A stretch of 64,000 nucleotides of DNA from Zygnema cylindricum (GCA_037447655.1 JBBHKE010002811.1:1-64000), one strand, 5' to 3'. Shown: positions 43,861-56,160, numbered from the stretch's first letter. Notes: generated by a model from the letters alone, not told the origin. Program-made: numbers and translations.

Positions 43861-44749
43861 TGTTGAAAAAGGTATTTTAGAACTTTATTTTATTGACAGT
43901 CTATTATGCTAGTGAGTCCTCACATTTGTTGTATTCACTGAGGACTCAAGAGCTGTCATGGGTGTCTTAGGCACACAGAGAGGCAGGCAGACAAAAAGAT
44001 TAGTCTCCTGAAAAAGCTAAGCAGTTCGACCAGAATTTGATCCTAGGTCCTACAGGATACAGCCGTACGGAGTAGGCGTCCGCTGTATCCGCTGAGTCTT
44101 ACATAAATCGTTATACACATGGGGTGCGATTGCTATTTAAATTTTATCATAACGACTCATTCATTTAACGGACGACGATGTACATATAAGTGTGAAAGCA
44201 AACGGACATAAATCAGACCGCACAAATTAGCGCGATCGGATGACCGACATTGACGCCGCCAACAAAAAAAAAACCTTTGGCGACTATAGGAGACAATGTC
44301 ACGCAGATGCCACGTGGTGGCATATCATTGGCCGCTAGAATACACGGGATGAGGATCCATAACTACGAAAGTGACAGGTGTCAACCGTAAGGTGATTTTG
44401 TACAATGGCTGTAGAATAAGTACATCAACAACTGTACCTTTTTTACACTCTTTCTATTGGTCCAAAGTTTTGTAGTAGATAGCTATTAGTAAGTTTAAGA
44501 CTTAGACATTTTTCTTTGGAGAGCCTCTCTTCCACAGCTGTTCTATATTTATTTGCAAACTTTGGCCAACCATAACTTACTGCTCACGGGAACAAATTTA
44601 ATGATTTATTTTGCGTGTTGCTCAAGGGAGTTAGGCCTTCACAAGAATTAAGTTGGTCAAAATACTTGCGTATCAGGGCAATACTTATTTTTTGGGAAAG
44701 TGAGAAGGGCAAATATTATCCTATGGGCTTCTAGTTGGCTGTCTACTCA
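43861..44749 (+). repeat. A5 5' LTR, left piece
   Basis: Starts TGTTGAAAAAGG and has a tRNA-like module at 44025-44101 (minus; GCGGATACAGCGGACGCC). The last five bases (ACTCA, 44745-44749) are the left target duplicate of B. The LTR resumes at 48831 and ends GAGTTACA at 48863. Confidence 0.82.
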
Positions 44750-45439
44750 TGTTGAAGGTCATGGGCATTAAGACTCGGCTGTGATCCACTCCCACTAGGA
44801 GTCACACTTGCACCAGCAAGAGCAGGTGGAGCACTAGGGCTAATAGGAGCACTTGCAATAGGAGCTGAACCACTATCACACATATTAGCGGAAGCAAACC
44901 CAAAGAGAAATGCCTAGAAGACTAGATCTATAGTGTAAGATATGTAACTCCAAACGAAAGAGGTCTTTCAACGAAACAAACATGTACTACAAGCAAATTA
45001 GAGACAATAGAGTATAAAACAACTTAAACTGTACTCAGTGCTCTCATTTCCTTCATTCTTGTGTACAATGTACATTCTGTATTGAAATGATCAATCCTAA
45101 TTGAACTAAATACTCAAAAGATCTAGAAAACATCTAAAAGATCTAGAAAACATCTAAAACGTATGTACATGGTTCACCAGACACTGTACAAACAAAAATC
45201 TAAGTGTTTGGACCAAAATTGTCCACTAACAATATCTATACCCTAAAAATCCGGATAATTCTTATCACGTCTACATTCATTGGCGGCCCTACACACTAAT
45301 TAACTTAAAGATATTAATTCGTGTAGATACTATAAAAAATCCACACTAAATTTGGTCAATGTTGAACAGTTGGTATTCCAAAAATATTCTAAGTCATAGA
45401 CTCAAATTTCTAAGACTTACTAAAGCTTACTTTTCAATA
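44750..45439 (-). repeat. Element B 3' LTR
   Basis: 690 bp. On the minus strand it follows a polypurine tract (AAGCTTAAGGGGAG, rc of about 45441-45454) and ends TTCAACA at 44750. It still encodes the Gag leader (SAPIASAPISPSAPPALAGA). Confidence 0.87.
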
Positions 45440-45461
45440 CTCCCCTTAAGCTTTAGAAGGC

Positions 45462-46811
45462 TTACTCACTTAGACCACATGCTTTTCTGCTGTACTCCAA
45501 TTTAGGAGCGGGAAGGGCTTTTGTCAACATGTCCGCAACCATTTTCTCATCAGGCAAATAACAAAGTTTTACCACTTTTGCAAAGACTTTCTCACGTACC
45601 AAATGTAGCCGAATGTCTATATGTTTACTCTTAAAATGGTGACTTGGGTTTGTAGCCACAGAACAGGCTGCTTGATTGTCACACCACATTATTTGTGTCT
45701 CGTGTTGCGTAAAACCCAATTCTTGAAGAAATGCCTTAATCCACAGCAACTCTTTCAAGGCTGCGCTCGTAGCCATGTATTCAGCTTCCATAGTAGATTG
45801 AGCCGTGACCTTTTGAATTTTACTACTCCAACTACAAGTACCACTTCCAATCTGAATGACATACCCAGTTGTAGACTTCCTACTAGGCACATCGCCATAG
45901 CTAGCATCACTCCAAGTATTAATGCTAACCTTGTCCCCTCCCAAAGTAAGCCAAAAATTTCTCGTCCCAACAAGATACCTTAACACCCTTTTTGCACCCT
46001 CCCAGTCTCTTTTTCGTGGATTTTGTAGACTTCTGCTCAATACACCAATAGCTGCAGCTATATCGGGCCTAGTACAATTCATGAAGTAAATTAGACTTCC
46101 TACTACTTGTCTGTAGGGTACTTGGGACATAAATTTTTGCTCTTCTGCACTGAGTTCCTCATCTATTATGACTCCAAACTCATGCTCCATTCCTTCAAGT
46201 TTTTGCTTATACTCCATAGCACTTGCACAACCTTTGGTATCAGCCAAGTCAAATTTTTCCAACATGTTTCCTATTGCTTCTTTTTGTGTTAGCGCAATGA
46301 TTTTCTTTTTTCTATCTCTTTCAACTTGTATTCGAAGAATGTATTTAGCCTCACCCAAATCCTTCATTTCAAATTTTGAATTAAGAGCTTGTTTTACTCT
46401 AACAATTCCTTCTTTGTTCCTACTAATTAGCAGCAAGTCATCAACATACACAGCAATGAATATCACCTCGTCAGGATTATCACCACACATCACATATACT
46501 GAATGATCTGAGCTAATTCTTATAAATCCTAATCGTGTGAAGAACTCATCTAACTTTCTGTTCCATTGCCTAGGGGCATGTTTTAGGCCATACAAAGATT
46601 TTATAAGTCTGCACACAAGATTTTCTTTTCCTGCTTCCTCATAACCCTCTGGATGCTTCATATAGATGACCTCATCTAAATCACCATGCAAATATTCAGT
46701 TTTGACATCCATTTGGTGGATGTCAAAATCCTCTATGGCAGCTAATGTAAGTAAGATGCGGACAGATGGAAACCTTACAACCAGTGAAAAAGTTTCTTTA
46801 TAATCTAACAT
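45462..46811 (-). pseudogene. Element B reverse transcriptase-RNase H, 449-aa open frame
   Basis: An open frame from inside reverse transcriptase to the natural end of pol. It contains MDVKTEYLHGDLDEVIYMKH, YGLKHAPRQWNRKLDEFF, the catalytic YVDD (FIAVYVDDLLLI), PYRQVVGSLIYFMNCTRPDI, RNase H with STMEAEYMATS and MWCDNQAA, and the usual end DMLTKALPAPKLEYSRKACG. The N-terminal part of reverse transcriptase is deleted: the frame begins DYKETFSLVVRF, directly after integrase zinc-finger sequence, and in a different frame from gag-protease. So it cannot be made as normal polyprotein despite lacking stops. Its good preservation fits a recent insertion. Confidence 0.88.
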
Positions 46812-48274
46812 AATTCACATGTCCTAAACGTTTATGCCATAAATCACAATCACTGATTACACTTGAGTACATAACATTATTGTCATTATCATTTGCAAGA
46901 CTCAACCGATAGAAATTGTCAGCAAATCCCTCTGCAACTATTTTCCCATTCTTACTCACTGTTTTCTTTCCATTCTCAGATATAGTTTTAAAACCTTTCT
47001 TTTCTACCATTGACGTAGAGAAAAAGTTTCTTTTAAAAGCTGGGACATGCAACACATCTTCCAAAACCCTTTTCACAGGTTTTCCCACTACGTTCAACAT
47101 TAGTGACACCCTCCCCTTTGCTTTTGACTCAACAAAGGTATCATCACTAAAATAAATTTTGATGGGTGAAATAGATTGAATGCTCTCATATAGATGGCGA
47201 TTGCGGCACATGTCGGCAGATGCACCGGAGTCCATTATCCATTCGTCTTCCTCCACGCCTTTGGTTGCTTGTGCCATCGCAAAGTATTTCTTTTCGCTGT
47301 TGATGGGATAGCTTCTCACATCCTCCTCCTTTAGTTCGTTGAATAGAGAAGTTGATCGTCCACCGAATTCAGAAGGAACCCGGCTTTCGTCCCAACCAGA
47401 GCGAAAATTTCCTGTAGCTTTCGCTCTCTTGTAGGCATTACACAATCTGAAAACATGGCCTTTTTCAACACAATAATAGCATGTCAAAGGTGTCCTTCGA
47501 GGACTACTACCTCTGCCACTGCCATTGCCAATCTTAGAGTCTAAAAACTGGTTAGCTAGTGCCTAAACATACTTACTACTACCTCTTTGTGGTATTTGGT
47601 TAGCTTCTTCACTCAAAATAAGTTGAATTGCTAATGCTATGTTCCATTGACGTTGTGGAATTGCCCTAAGCCTATCCATGGCTCCCTTATATTCATCGGA
47701 CAAAGTTCTCATCAACAACATAGCCTGTTGAGGTGGTGAAAAGTCCCCACCTGCACTAGTACTCTGAAGAAAAACAACCATTTTATAGCATGACAATGAT
47801 CTGACATACTACCTCCAGAATACTTAAATTCAAAAATCTGAGTGGCTATGTTTGTTTGGACGGTAACATCTAGCTGAACATACATAGCACGTACACCAAA
47901 CCAAACATCAGATGCTTTCTTCATCTCAAGATACGACATTACCAAATCTATTGTCATAGACTGCTTCAAGACGTTGAGGCAATGGAGATTGTTCTTTCTC
48001 CAATCCGGCGCAGTCACATTCGTTGTTCCTTCCACAATGGGTGACAAGTCCCTCTCCTCCAAATATGAGCTCAACATATCTTCCCAGTATAAATAGTCAG
48101 TTCTGTCAAAAATAGGCAATTTGGGCGGTGGGCCCATAATCTGTTGAAGGTCATGGGCATTAAGACTCGGCTGTGATCCACTCCCACTAGGAGTCACACT
48201 TGACTAGCAAGAGCAGGTGGAGCACTAGGGCTAATAGGAGCACTTGCAATAGGAGCTGAGCCATTATCAGACAT
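46798..48274 (-). pseudogene. Element B gag-protease
   Basis: Gag starts at 48274 inside the LTR (MSDNGSAPIASAPISPSAPP). A one-base deletion near 48200, compared with the copy at 44805-44830, shifts the frame; it reopens at 48197 (MTPSGSGSQPSLNAHDLQQI). Capsid motifs are MGPPPKLPIFDRTDYLYWED and KASDVWFGVRAMY. The second half is in another frame (LLMRTLSDEYKGAMDRL). A zinc knuckle CYYCVEKGHVFRLC begins the third frame (46798-47487), then protease DSGAS in WIMDSGASADMC, and DLWHKRLGHVNYV, the start of the integrase zinc finger, where the deletion joins reverse transcriptase. Confidence 0.87.
48127..48141 (-). other. Element B primer-binding site
   Basis: Minus strand GATTATGGGCCCACC, directly after the LTR end TTCAACA. 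One base from the A1 site. Confidence 0.82.
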
Positions 48275-48830
48275 GTTAGCGGAAGCAAACCCAAAGAGAA
48301 ATGCCTAGAAGACTAGATCTATAGTGTAAGATATGTAACTCCAAACGAAAGAGGTCTTTCAACCAAAAAAACATGTACTACAAGCAAATTAGAGACAATA
48401 GAGCATAAAACACCTTAAACTGTACTCAGTGCTCTCATTTCCTTCATTTTTGTGTAGAATGTACATTTTGTATTGAAATGATCAATCCTAATTGTACTAA
48501 ATACTCAAAAGATCTATAAAACATCCAAAAGATCTAGAAAACATCTAAAACGTATGTACATGGTTCACTAGACACTGTACAAACAAAAATCTAAGTGTTT
48601 GGACCAGAATTGTCCACTAACAATATCTATACCCTTAAAATCCGGATTATTCTTATCACGTCTACATTCATTGGCGGCCCTACACACTAATTAACTTAAA
48701 GATATCAATTCGTGTAGATACTACAAAAAATCCACACTAAATTTGGTCAATATTGAACAGTTGTTATTCCAAAAATATTCTAAGTCCTAGACTCAAATTT
48801 CTAAGACTTACTAAAGCTTACTTTTCAATA
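48142..48830 (-). repeat. Element B 5' LTR
   Basis: 689 bp partner of 44750-45439. On the minus strand it begins TATTGAAAAGTAAGC and ends TTCAACA, with the first 44 or so codons of gag inside. Confidence 0.87.
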
Positions 48831-48843
48831 ACTCTAAGGACCT

Positions 48844-50260
48844 ATGGAGGTCTCAGAGTTACAGGTTATGGGCCCACCCTCTAGGGTGCCTAATTTTAAT
48901 GGAAAAAGGTTCATATACTAGGAAACCATGATGATGGGTGCACTTTTTGAAAAACGGCTATGGGGCATTGTGAGTAGTCGTGTGCTGCTGCCATCTTCAA
49001 ATCTAAGAGTTCCACCAGGTTTTGGAGGAGCTAGATTCTTAAGAAGATATGCGGAGGCAGAAGGGGAAGTTGATGATGGAGCAAGTATTGTGTCGAATAA
49101 GGAGAAGGAAAAGAGGAAGGCAAACTAACACCAATAGCTACTGGATTAGTGCCAAAAGCAGCTGTTTAGAAAACTGAGGCGAATGAAACTAAAATATAGG
49201 AGTTCAGCAAAACTGTGGCCACTCATTTTATTCTCGCACGCCTCACTCAAGTAGGTGCTACTCCTCACCTACATGTGGAGAAGGCGACCGAGTTATGGGA
49301 GACTCTTGTCAATATATACAAAAGCGGCACAATTCAGCAAAAGCAGTTAGCTGGTCAGAAAGTCTAAGTATATGTTTACAAAGGAGGGAAGATACTTCAT
49401 TTTTGCAATGACTTGTCCGGACTATTTATAGAGTTGGAGAGTGCCGGAAAACGAGAGACCGAGAAAAAAAAGGTGAACACTTTGTTAATGAAACTCGCGG
49501 ATGAGTACGAAAACATTGTTAACAAGGTTCAAGATTTACAGGATCATCGATGGATTTGATGGAATGATTTTGGTTCGGAAAAATACTATAGAGATCCAAA
49601 AAGGAGGAAATAATGGTCAAGCCTTGGCTGCTGGGACTAACTTGAGGAATGTGGATTCTAAGAAACCGTATAGAAAATTTGGAGGAGGAGGGAGAGAAAA
49701 ACAATCGGATGACTCCAGATCTCGTCCCCCAAAGGGGCTCTGTTATTTTTGTAAGAAGTCGGGGCACTACATGGACGAGTTTACTAGATTGACCGAGATG
49801 AGGCTTAAGGAGGGAAAGATCAGTGGATCAGCCAGAGGAAAGAATAAGAAATGTGTGGCAACACAAGTAACGGAGGAGGACTCCGACGACAATGACGGGG
49901 AGTTTCTCCTCAACAAGGAGTTGGATGTGAAAAACGAGCCAGAGATCCGAGGAAGCAAAAAGGTGCCTTCGGTGGAGTGAAAAAAAAACACGAAGAAGGT
50001 TCGACCATTGATTCCACAGCCTCCATGCATATGTGTAGAGAGAAGCATATGTTTACCAAAATGAGAAAGATCTCTATGGTAGAGATAAAGTATGGGGATG
50101 GGAGGATAGTGACCACTATTCTAGTGGGGCCTATAGATCTAAAGGTTTCAGTTGAAGGTAAGACATCCATAGTCACTTTCTTAGATATGTTTTTTATTCA
50201 AGAATTAAATAAAAATCTTATCTCTATGTACTAAGATTGATTTGAGACTAGTACTAAGAA
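48844..50260 (+). pseudogene. A5 gag-protease (broken)
   Basis: Gag start ATGGAGGTCTCAGAG in the LTR. Then MMMGALFEKRLWGIVSSRV (48928-49128), in other frames YKSGTIQQKQL and LLMKLADEYENIV, and ORF 49501-49980 with a zinc knuckle CYFCKKSGHYMDEF whose last Cys is Phe. Protease at 49977-50234 has DSTAS, with the active-site Gly changed to Thr. Stops near 48920, 49130 and 50235. Confidence 0.85.
48864..48878 (+). other. A5 primer-binding site, consensus
   Basis: GGTTATGGGCCCACC directly after the LTR end GAGTTACA, identical to A1. Confidence 0.88.
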
Positions 50261-52663
50261 ATGAGTCTTTGTTGCTAACTATGAGGATGAGGTATATTTC
50301 ACAACTGAAAAGGGTAGCCAATGAATGTTTAGGTTGAAATTGAGTAATGGAAAGACGAAAGTTTACTATGTTGGTGTAAGTGATTTGATGATTTGGCATA
50401 AAAAATTGGGGCATGTGCATCTAGATAGATTGTAAGAAATAAAATTAATGGGAGTAGTTGAGGGAATTCAGTTTGGAGATAATGAGACTTTAGATGGCTG
50501 TAGTAGATGTGCTCACGGTAAGGCTCACAGATTACCTTTCCCAAAAACCGCAACCTATAAAGGTGAAAAAGTCATAAATCTAATTCACACTGTCATATGG
50601 GGACCGGCCAAAGTACAATGGGTTGAAGAGAAAAGGTTTATGCTCACTATTACCGATGACTGGTCTAGGTATTATAGAGTTTATTTTTTGAAATAAAAAA
50701 TTGAGGCATCGGCTTATGTTAGAGAGTATAAAGTATAGAGTGAGAAGCTCCATGAGACACCTATATAAGAGAGTGGGAAGTGATAATGGGGGGGAATTCA
50801 CCTCTAATAAGTTTGAGGATTATTTGAAGGAGGAAAGGGTTCAACACCAAAAGACCGTCCCAAAAAACCCGGCATAAAACAGTGTAGCCCAAAGACTAAA
50901 TCACACTTTAAGTGATAGTGCCCGTAGTATACTATTGGATAAAAAAATAAGAAAAGCTTTTGGGCAGATGCAATGAATTGTTCTAATTATCTTAAGAACA
51001 GGGTCCTTACCTTAATAGTAAAAGGTCAAACACCGTATGAAAGATGGATCGAGAGAAAACCAGATATTTCACACTTAAAGGTGTTTGGAAGTAAAGTCTT
51101 TAGTCTAAATGCAAAAAAATCTGATTAGAAGTTAGATAAAAGGGGAAAGTCGGGGTACTTACTTGGGTATGATGAAAATGTAAAGGGATATACAGTTTAT
51201 GATCTCGGGAAAAAAGATATCATCTTAGTAGAATACTTGGTAATGATGGATGAAGGAAAGTCCGTAGATCCCTTTAAATACACTAAACCGATCAGATTAG
51301 AATTGAATCTGAGAGTACTTTTGATTCGGATTATTCTAACTAAATTTTGGTTCAGCCAAACCTTGCACATAATGAGGAAATATTGACCGAGAATGACTCT
51401 CTTTTGGAGCCAAAGTTTGTGGTTTAAACAAAGGAGGACAACGAGGAAAGACCGGAAATGAATTCCACAGATAAGGAAAAAAGTCCGAGAATGGATTCCA
51501 CGGAAAGGGAAAAATATGAAGTCATTCGGAGGAATCCAAGATTACCATCTATTCCAACATCGGAATTTGAAGGAAGAAGGAGAAGCATTAAAAGACTTCA
51601 AGAGAGACAAGTGAATAATAAGGTAACCAAGCTATCACATTTGAATGAATTGGTGGACTGTGCACCTGACAGAAAAACGATCGGATGTAAATGGGTTTTT
51701 AAGCTAAAACTCAACTCGGATAACACTATTGAGCGGTACATAGCAAGGTTAGTGGCAAAAGGGTTCACACAAAAAAAAAGAATCGACTATGACAAGAATT
51801 TTGCTCCGGTTGTAAGATTTCCATCCGCCCAGATTCTACTTAGTCAGGCGGCAGCGAAAGACATCGAAGTGCATCAAATGGATATCAAAACAACTTTCTT
51901 ACACGGAGAATTGGAGGAAGAGAACTTCATGCGACAGCCGAAACGATTTGGTTAGAAACGAGAGGAAAGCAAGATGTGCAAATTCATAATGTCTTTTTAT
52001 GGACTGAAGCAAGCACCTCCCCAATGGAACAAGAAACAGGATGAGTTTTTGACAAGTTTGGGATACATTCGAATCAGCTCGGATAATTCCATTTATCTAT
52101 TTGAGGACGTGGAAGGTATAATTTTCATTGCCATCTATGTTGATGATTTACTTTTCTTGAGTAAATCAATGGAGAAAATTTATGCTTTAAAGAAAAAAAT
52201 TAATAGTAGGTTTGAAATTAAGAATTTTGGGAAAGAAAAGTGTATTTTGGGAATTCAAATGAAAAGGGATAGAGGAAAAAATTAATTAGACTAAGTCAAA
52301 AGAGGCAATCGGAAACATGCTTGAAAAAATCCAAATAGATAAGGCAATGAGTTGTATCACTCCAATGGATTTAAAGAAAGGAAATAAGGGGAGTACAGAA
52401 AGACAGGTAGTGGTCTTGGATGATGAGTTAGGACCGAAAGAAAGAGTTCATGCAAAATATTCCGTACAGGTAGGTTGTTGGTAGTTTGATAAAATTTATG
52501 AATTATACTCGTCCTGATATAGCAGGTGTAGGAATATTGAGTAGGATTTTGAATGAACCTAAGAAGAGAGACAAATAAGCTGCTAAGAGGGTAATGCGGT
52601 ACTTAGTAAGAATAAGAAATTTGTGGTTGCATTTGAGGGGGGATAATACTGACATCACCACTT
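50261..52663 (+). pseudogene. A5 integrase, reverse transcriptase and partial RNase H
   Basis: The integrase zinc finger and core start (CSRCAHGKAH, LIHTVIWGP where Asp became Val, DDWSRYYRVYFLK) are at 50448-50696. Further core pieces (SDNGGEF, YERWIERKPDISHLKVFGS) run to about 51300. Linker and reverse transcriptase N-terminal part at 51458-51955 (RKTIGCKWVFKLKLNSDN, MDIKTTFLHGELEEE), then 51974-52285 with YGLKQAPPQWNKK and YVDD (FIAIYVDDLLFL). RNase H starts at about 52470 (YTRPDIAGVGILSR) and is cut at 52663 after DNTDITT. Many frame breaks. Confidence 0.87.
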
Positions 52664-52910
52664 GAAAGACCTCTTTCATTTATAGTTACATATCTTACTG
52701 TATTGATCTAGTCTGATAATTATTCCTATTTGGGTTTGCTTTTGCTAACATGTCTCATAATGGCTCAGCTCCTGCTGCAATTGCTTCTATTAGCCTTAGT
52801 GCTCCATCTGCTCCTCCAAGTACGAATATCCCAGCTGGTGCAAGTGTGACTCCTAGTGGGAGTAGATCATAGCCGAGTCTAAATGCCCATGACCTGCCCA
52901 TGATCTTCAA
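52664..52910 (+). repeat. Family B LTR 3' fragment
   Basis: About 247 bp matching the end of the B LTR (GAAAGACCTCTTTC, ACTCCTAGTGGGAG) and ending TTCAACA. A ten-base duplication (CCCATGACCTGCCCATGATC) occurs near the end. Confidence 0.82.
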
Positions 52911-53497
52911 CAGAGGGAGGGCATATTGGGAGGGAGGGAAAGAGGGCTGATTAAGAGAGAGGGAGGAAGGGCATATTGGGAGGGAGGGAGGGTAGATTGG
53001 GAAAGAGGGAGTAAAGGCAGATAGAGAGGGAGGGAGGGAGGGGAGATTAACAAGGAGGGAGGGAGTACAAATTGGGAGGGAGGGAGGGAAGGCAAATTGG
53101 GAGGGAGGGAGGGAGGGAGGGAGGGAGGGAGTGAGGGCAGATGCGGAGGGAGAGAGGGAGGAAAAATTGGGAGGGAGAGAGTGAGGGTAGATTCGGGGGG
53201 AGGGAGGAAAGGTAGATTGGGAGGGAGGGAGGGAGGGCAGATTGGGAGGAAGGGAGTGAGGCCGAATTAGGAGGGAGGGATGGAGGGCGGATTAGGAGGG
53301 AGGGAGAGAGGGTAGATTGGGAGGGAGGGAGGGAAAGCAGATTGGGAGGGAGGGAGCGAGGGAGGGAGGGAGAGCAGATTTAGAGCGAGGGCAGATTGGG
53401 AGGGGGGGAGGGATTGTAGATTGGGAGGGAGGGAGGGAGGGCAGATTGAGAGGGAGGAAGGGAGGGAGGGCAAATTGGGAGGGAGGGAGGGAAGGCA
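52911..53497. repeat. Purine-rich 25-bp minisatellite
   Basis: Units of (G/T)(C/A)AGATTGGGAGGGAGGGAGG type. Spacers fall at 53188, 53213, 53238, 53263, 53288, 53313 and 53338, exactly 25 bp apart; other units vary. The stretch 53092-53131 has GGGA repeated about nine times. The plus strand carries nearly all the G and could form quadruplexes. Confidence 0.9.
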
Positions 53498-54559
53498 TGT
53501 TGGTTTGAAAAGTTAGTTTTGTGCGTACGTGTCGTTTCGTGCACACACAATGTTTCGTAACCGATTCTAATCCTATCTTGATTTATTGTGGAGGTTCAAA
53601 TGGATTTGCGAATTGGGGGAGTAATGGTATTTGAACGTACGATCTTGGACTTAAGTGACGCGAAGAAACATAGGCGAAAGTACGGTTTGCGTTAAGCGAA
53701 ATGGACAACAGATCGCGAAGCAATCCGACGTTAAATGATCGACGAGGGTTGAATTGCACGTCGCACGTACTAAACGTAATGCGAAGTGCGACATTTGATA
53801 GATTCATTACGCCGACGGAGCTGCGGACGGCGGCGCCTTCAGTTTGGTGATTTTGGTGAGGGACGCGAAATTGCGTCCATCTCAAGATATTTATTATGGA
53901 CGGCCAAGATTCGTTTGACAAAATTCGTAAGGATTGTAAATATTAACAACAATGTTTTGTCCTATATGTATTAATTATTAGTGTAGATCTATTCATTCTG
54001 ACATATCACGAAGTATTTGGGTATACTCAAATTAATAGAGGTAGTTGATAGATGACGTACGGCTAGAATGCCTCCGTATAGTCAGTAGTGAGCTCTAGTG
54101 TATATCTGTAGGACTTAGTCATTTTTGGACTCAGGGGAATATTTTGGGCTTGTTTTACTCATTTTTGGTAAGTTTCAACTAAGGATTGCTCTCAAGTGAA
54201 CTGGCAGAATTATTTGAAATTTTTCATGTGTGGTCCCCTTTTTCATTGGCAATATTGTGGGAAATTTTCAGATCTATTGTATTTCTGGTTTGCTTGGGAT
54301 TTTGAAGTTGGTCAGATTTATCAAAGTTCTGGCAGACTGTTTTTCTGCAACTTTGATTGAGTGGTGTGATGAGTATGTTTCGTATTTTTATTTGATATTA
54401 TGTGGAAATACTAAGTGGCCTAAATAATATCAGATCTTTAATTTTTAGCCTATTTTGGTGTTTTTGTAGAATTATGAGTGGACTCAAAGTAGGCTATTTT
54501 TTTGGTAGTCTGTGTTGCCTTCGAGGGTTAATCCATGGCTGAAAATGGCTATGGACAGG
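53498..54559 (+). repeat. Family E LTR (plus) within minisatellite
   Basis: Starts TGTTGGTTTGAAAAG and ends at CCATGGCTGAAAATGGCTATGGACA. Minisatellite-like sequence (GAGCAAATTGGGAGGAGG) continues on the right, so it is probably a solo LTR inserted in the array. A possible duplication is AGGCA/AGGCG. The right boundary is uncertain by a few bases. Confidence 0.7.
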
Positions 54560-54960
54560 CGGTGGGAAGGGAGGAGGAGAGCAAATTGGGAGGAGGAGAA
54601 CATAGAATCCGCTTAAAGGCATCATCATCAATCAGGCAGATCAGATCAGACAGATCCGCGTCAGATCGAGATCAGGCAGATCGAAGTCAGGCTTGCGTCA
54701 AATCTTGCGCGCGCTCGATCAGGCAAAATAATCTGCGCTGGCACTCGTGCGCGCAAACTTTAAAACCGCCGATCCGCTTCCAAAACATCAATCGATCAGG
54801 CAAAATCCATCAGGTCAGGGTCGATCTCTAGGGAAAGAAGGAGGGAGAAAGGGAATAAAGTCCAGATTAGAAAGGAGAAGTGAGGGGCAATTAGAGATGA
54901 GGAGTATGAGAACAAGATGGGAGGATAAGTGAAAGCAATTGGAAAGGGAGGAGGAGTAAG
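54560..54960. repeat. Residual purine-rich repeats and GATCAGGCA words
   Basis: A short remainder of the minisatellite, then ATCAGGCAGATC and related words repeated at 54630-54830, then another GA-rich stretch. No gene. Confidence 0.5.
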
Positions 54961-55463
54961 AACATGTTAGAGGAGTAAAACTGATTAGAGGTAAAATTAG
55001 AAAAGGATTAGAAGAGTTCATGGGAGGTCGTCGAGGATATACAAAATTAGTTAAAGAAACCAAATCAGCAAAGGAAAATGAAAAGTCGAAAACACAAAAA
55101 ATGCGTTCGTTACATTTATAATTTGGTGCTGTCGTTCTCGGTCTTAAAAAAATTGTTACAGTACAGATCATTTATTTGGGATAGGACTTCATGTTTTTTC
55201 AAAGTTGGATTTTTGCATTTCGAAAAGCGATTCCAGAAAAGAAGATGACATACTACAGTTGTTAAGTTTTAACGCATTTGACCGTATGTTTTGTCTGTCG
55301 CTGCGCTCCAAAAAGGTTGACAACCGAGCAGTCGGCCAGTTTGGCGCCTCTGTTTTTGTATTTTTGCGAAACTGAATGGTACAAGATCATTCGTTTGCTC
55401 ATCTCATTCATCATTCATTTCTAGTTTGAATGCAGCATATGTGTTTACTCGAAATTGTTTTTT
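54961..55463. other. Unassigned interval
   Basis: No coding or repeat structure recognised apart from AG-rich composition at the left. Confidence 0.4.
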
Positions 55464-56160
55464 AACTTTGTGACGATTGTAGAAAGGTAACGTTCCATCA
55501 TTCAAAAAGTGAGGTAGTTTACAGAAATTAGCGACTTTTCGTATCGATTTGTATCGCTTATTTTATTTTTATAGGAAAAACAACATTACAAAGAATCTTC
55601 CCAATACTCTCCGAAAGTTTTGGAGGTAACATTGACTGTCGGATGAATTGTTACTTAACTTTGTGACGATTGTATTATGGTAACGTTCTATCAACTGAAA
55701 AGTGAGGTAGTTTACGGAAATTCTTGACTATCCGTACCAAACTGTACCGCTTATTTTGTTGTGATACAAAAAACAACATTGCACACAATCTTGTCAATAC
55801 TCTTCGAAAGTTTGGGAGGTAATACTGACCGTCAGAAGTTCATACGTAAGGTGTTTGCATCATTTTTTCTTTGTAACCGTCAACCTACCTCTAGAAGGTG
55901 GGTGTAGGAGGCGATTGTATAAAGGTAATGTTCCATCAGCTGAAAAGTGAGGTAGTTTACAAAAATCTGTGACTATCCGTACCAAACTATGCTACTTATT
56001 TTGTTTTTATACAAAAAACAACATTAAAGACAATCTTGCCAACACTCTCCTAAGGTCATGGAGTTAATACAGACCGTTGGATGTTCATCTGCGAGGCGTC
56101 CACATCATTTTTATCTGTAAATGTCAACTTACCTCTAGAAGGTGGGTCTAACAGGTGGGG
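55464..56160. repeat. Tandem repeat, three copies of about 195-243 bp
   Basis: Copies begin near 55464, 55659 and 55905. Each contains GTGACGATTGTA (or a variant), AAAGTGAGGTAGTTTAC, a CGTACCAAACT-type word, AAAAACAACATT and CAATACTCT. Copies 2 and 3 also share a tail ending ACCTCTAGAAGGTGGGT. Copies have diverged considerably. Confidence 0.85.

Larger units (their letters stand above)
44750..48830 (-). mobile_element. Element B: copia deletion derivative nested in A5 LTR
   Basis: 4081 bp with LTRs of 690 and 689 bp that are very similar by eye. Flanks are ACTCA (44745-44749) and ACTCT (48831-48835), a 5-bp duplication with one change. The internal part has gag, protease and the first bases of integrase, then jumps into reverse transcriptase. 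Confidence 0.88.
43861..52663 (+). mobile_element. Element A5: copia element carrying element B in its 5' LTR
   Basis: 5' LTR 43861-44749 plus 48836-48863, gag, protease, integrase, reverse transcriptase and part of RNase H, truncated at about 52663 where a family B LTR fragment is joined. It is inserted in RNase H of A4. Confidence 0.82.

Noticed and set aside
52907-53546. Pro/Leu-rich proteins read through the GA-rich array
   Set aside because: The 25-bp unit is not a multiple of three and the peptides are simple shadows of the minisatellite.
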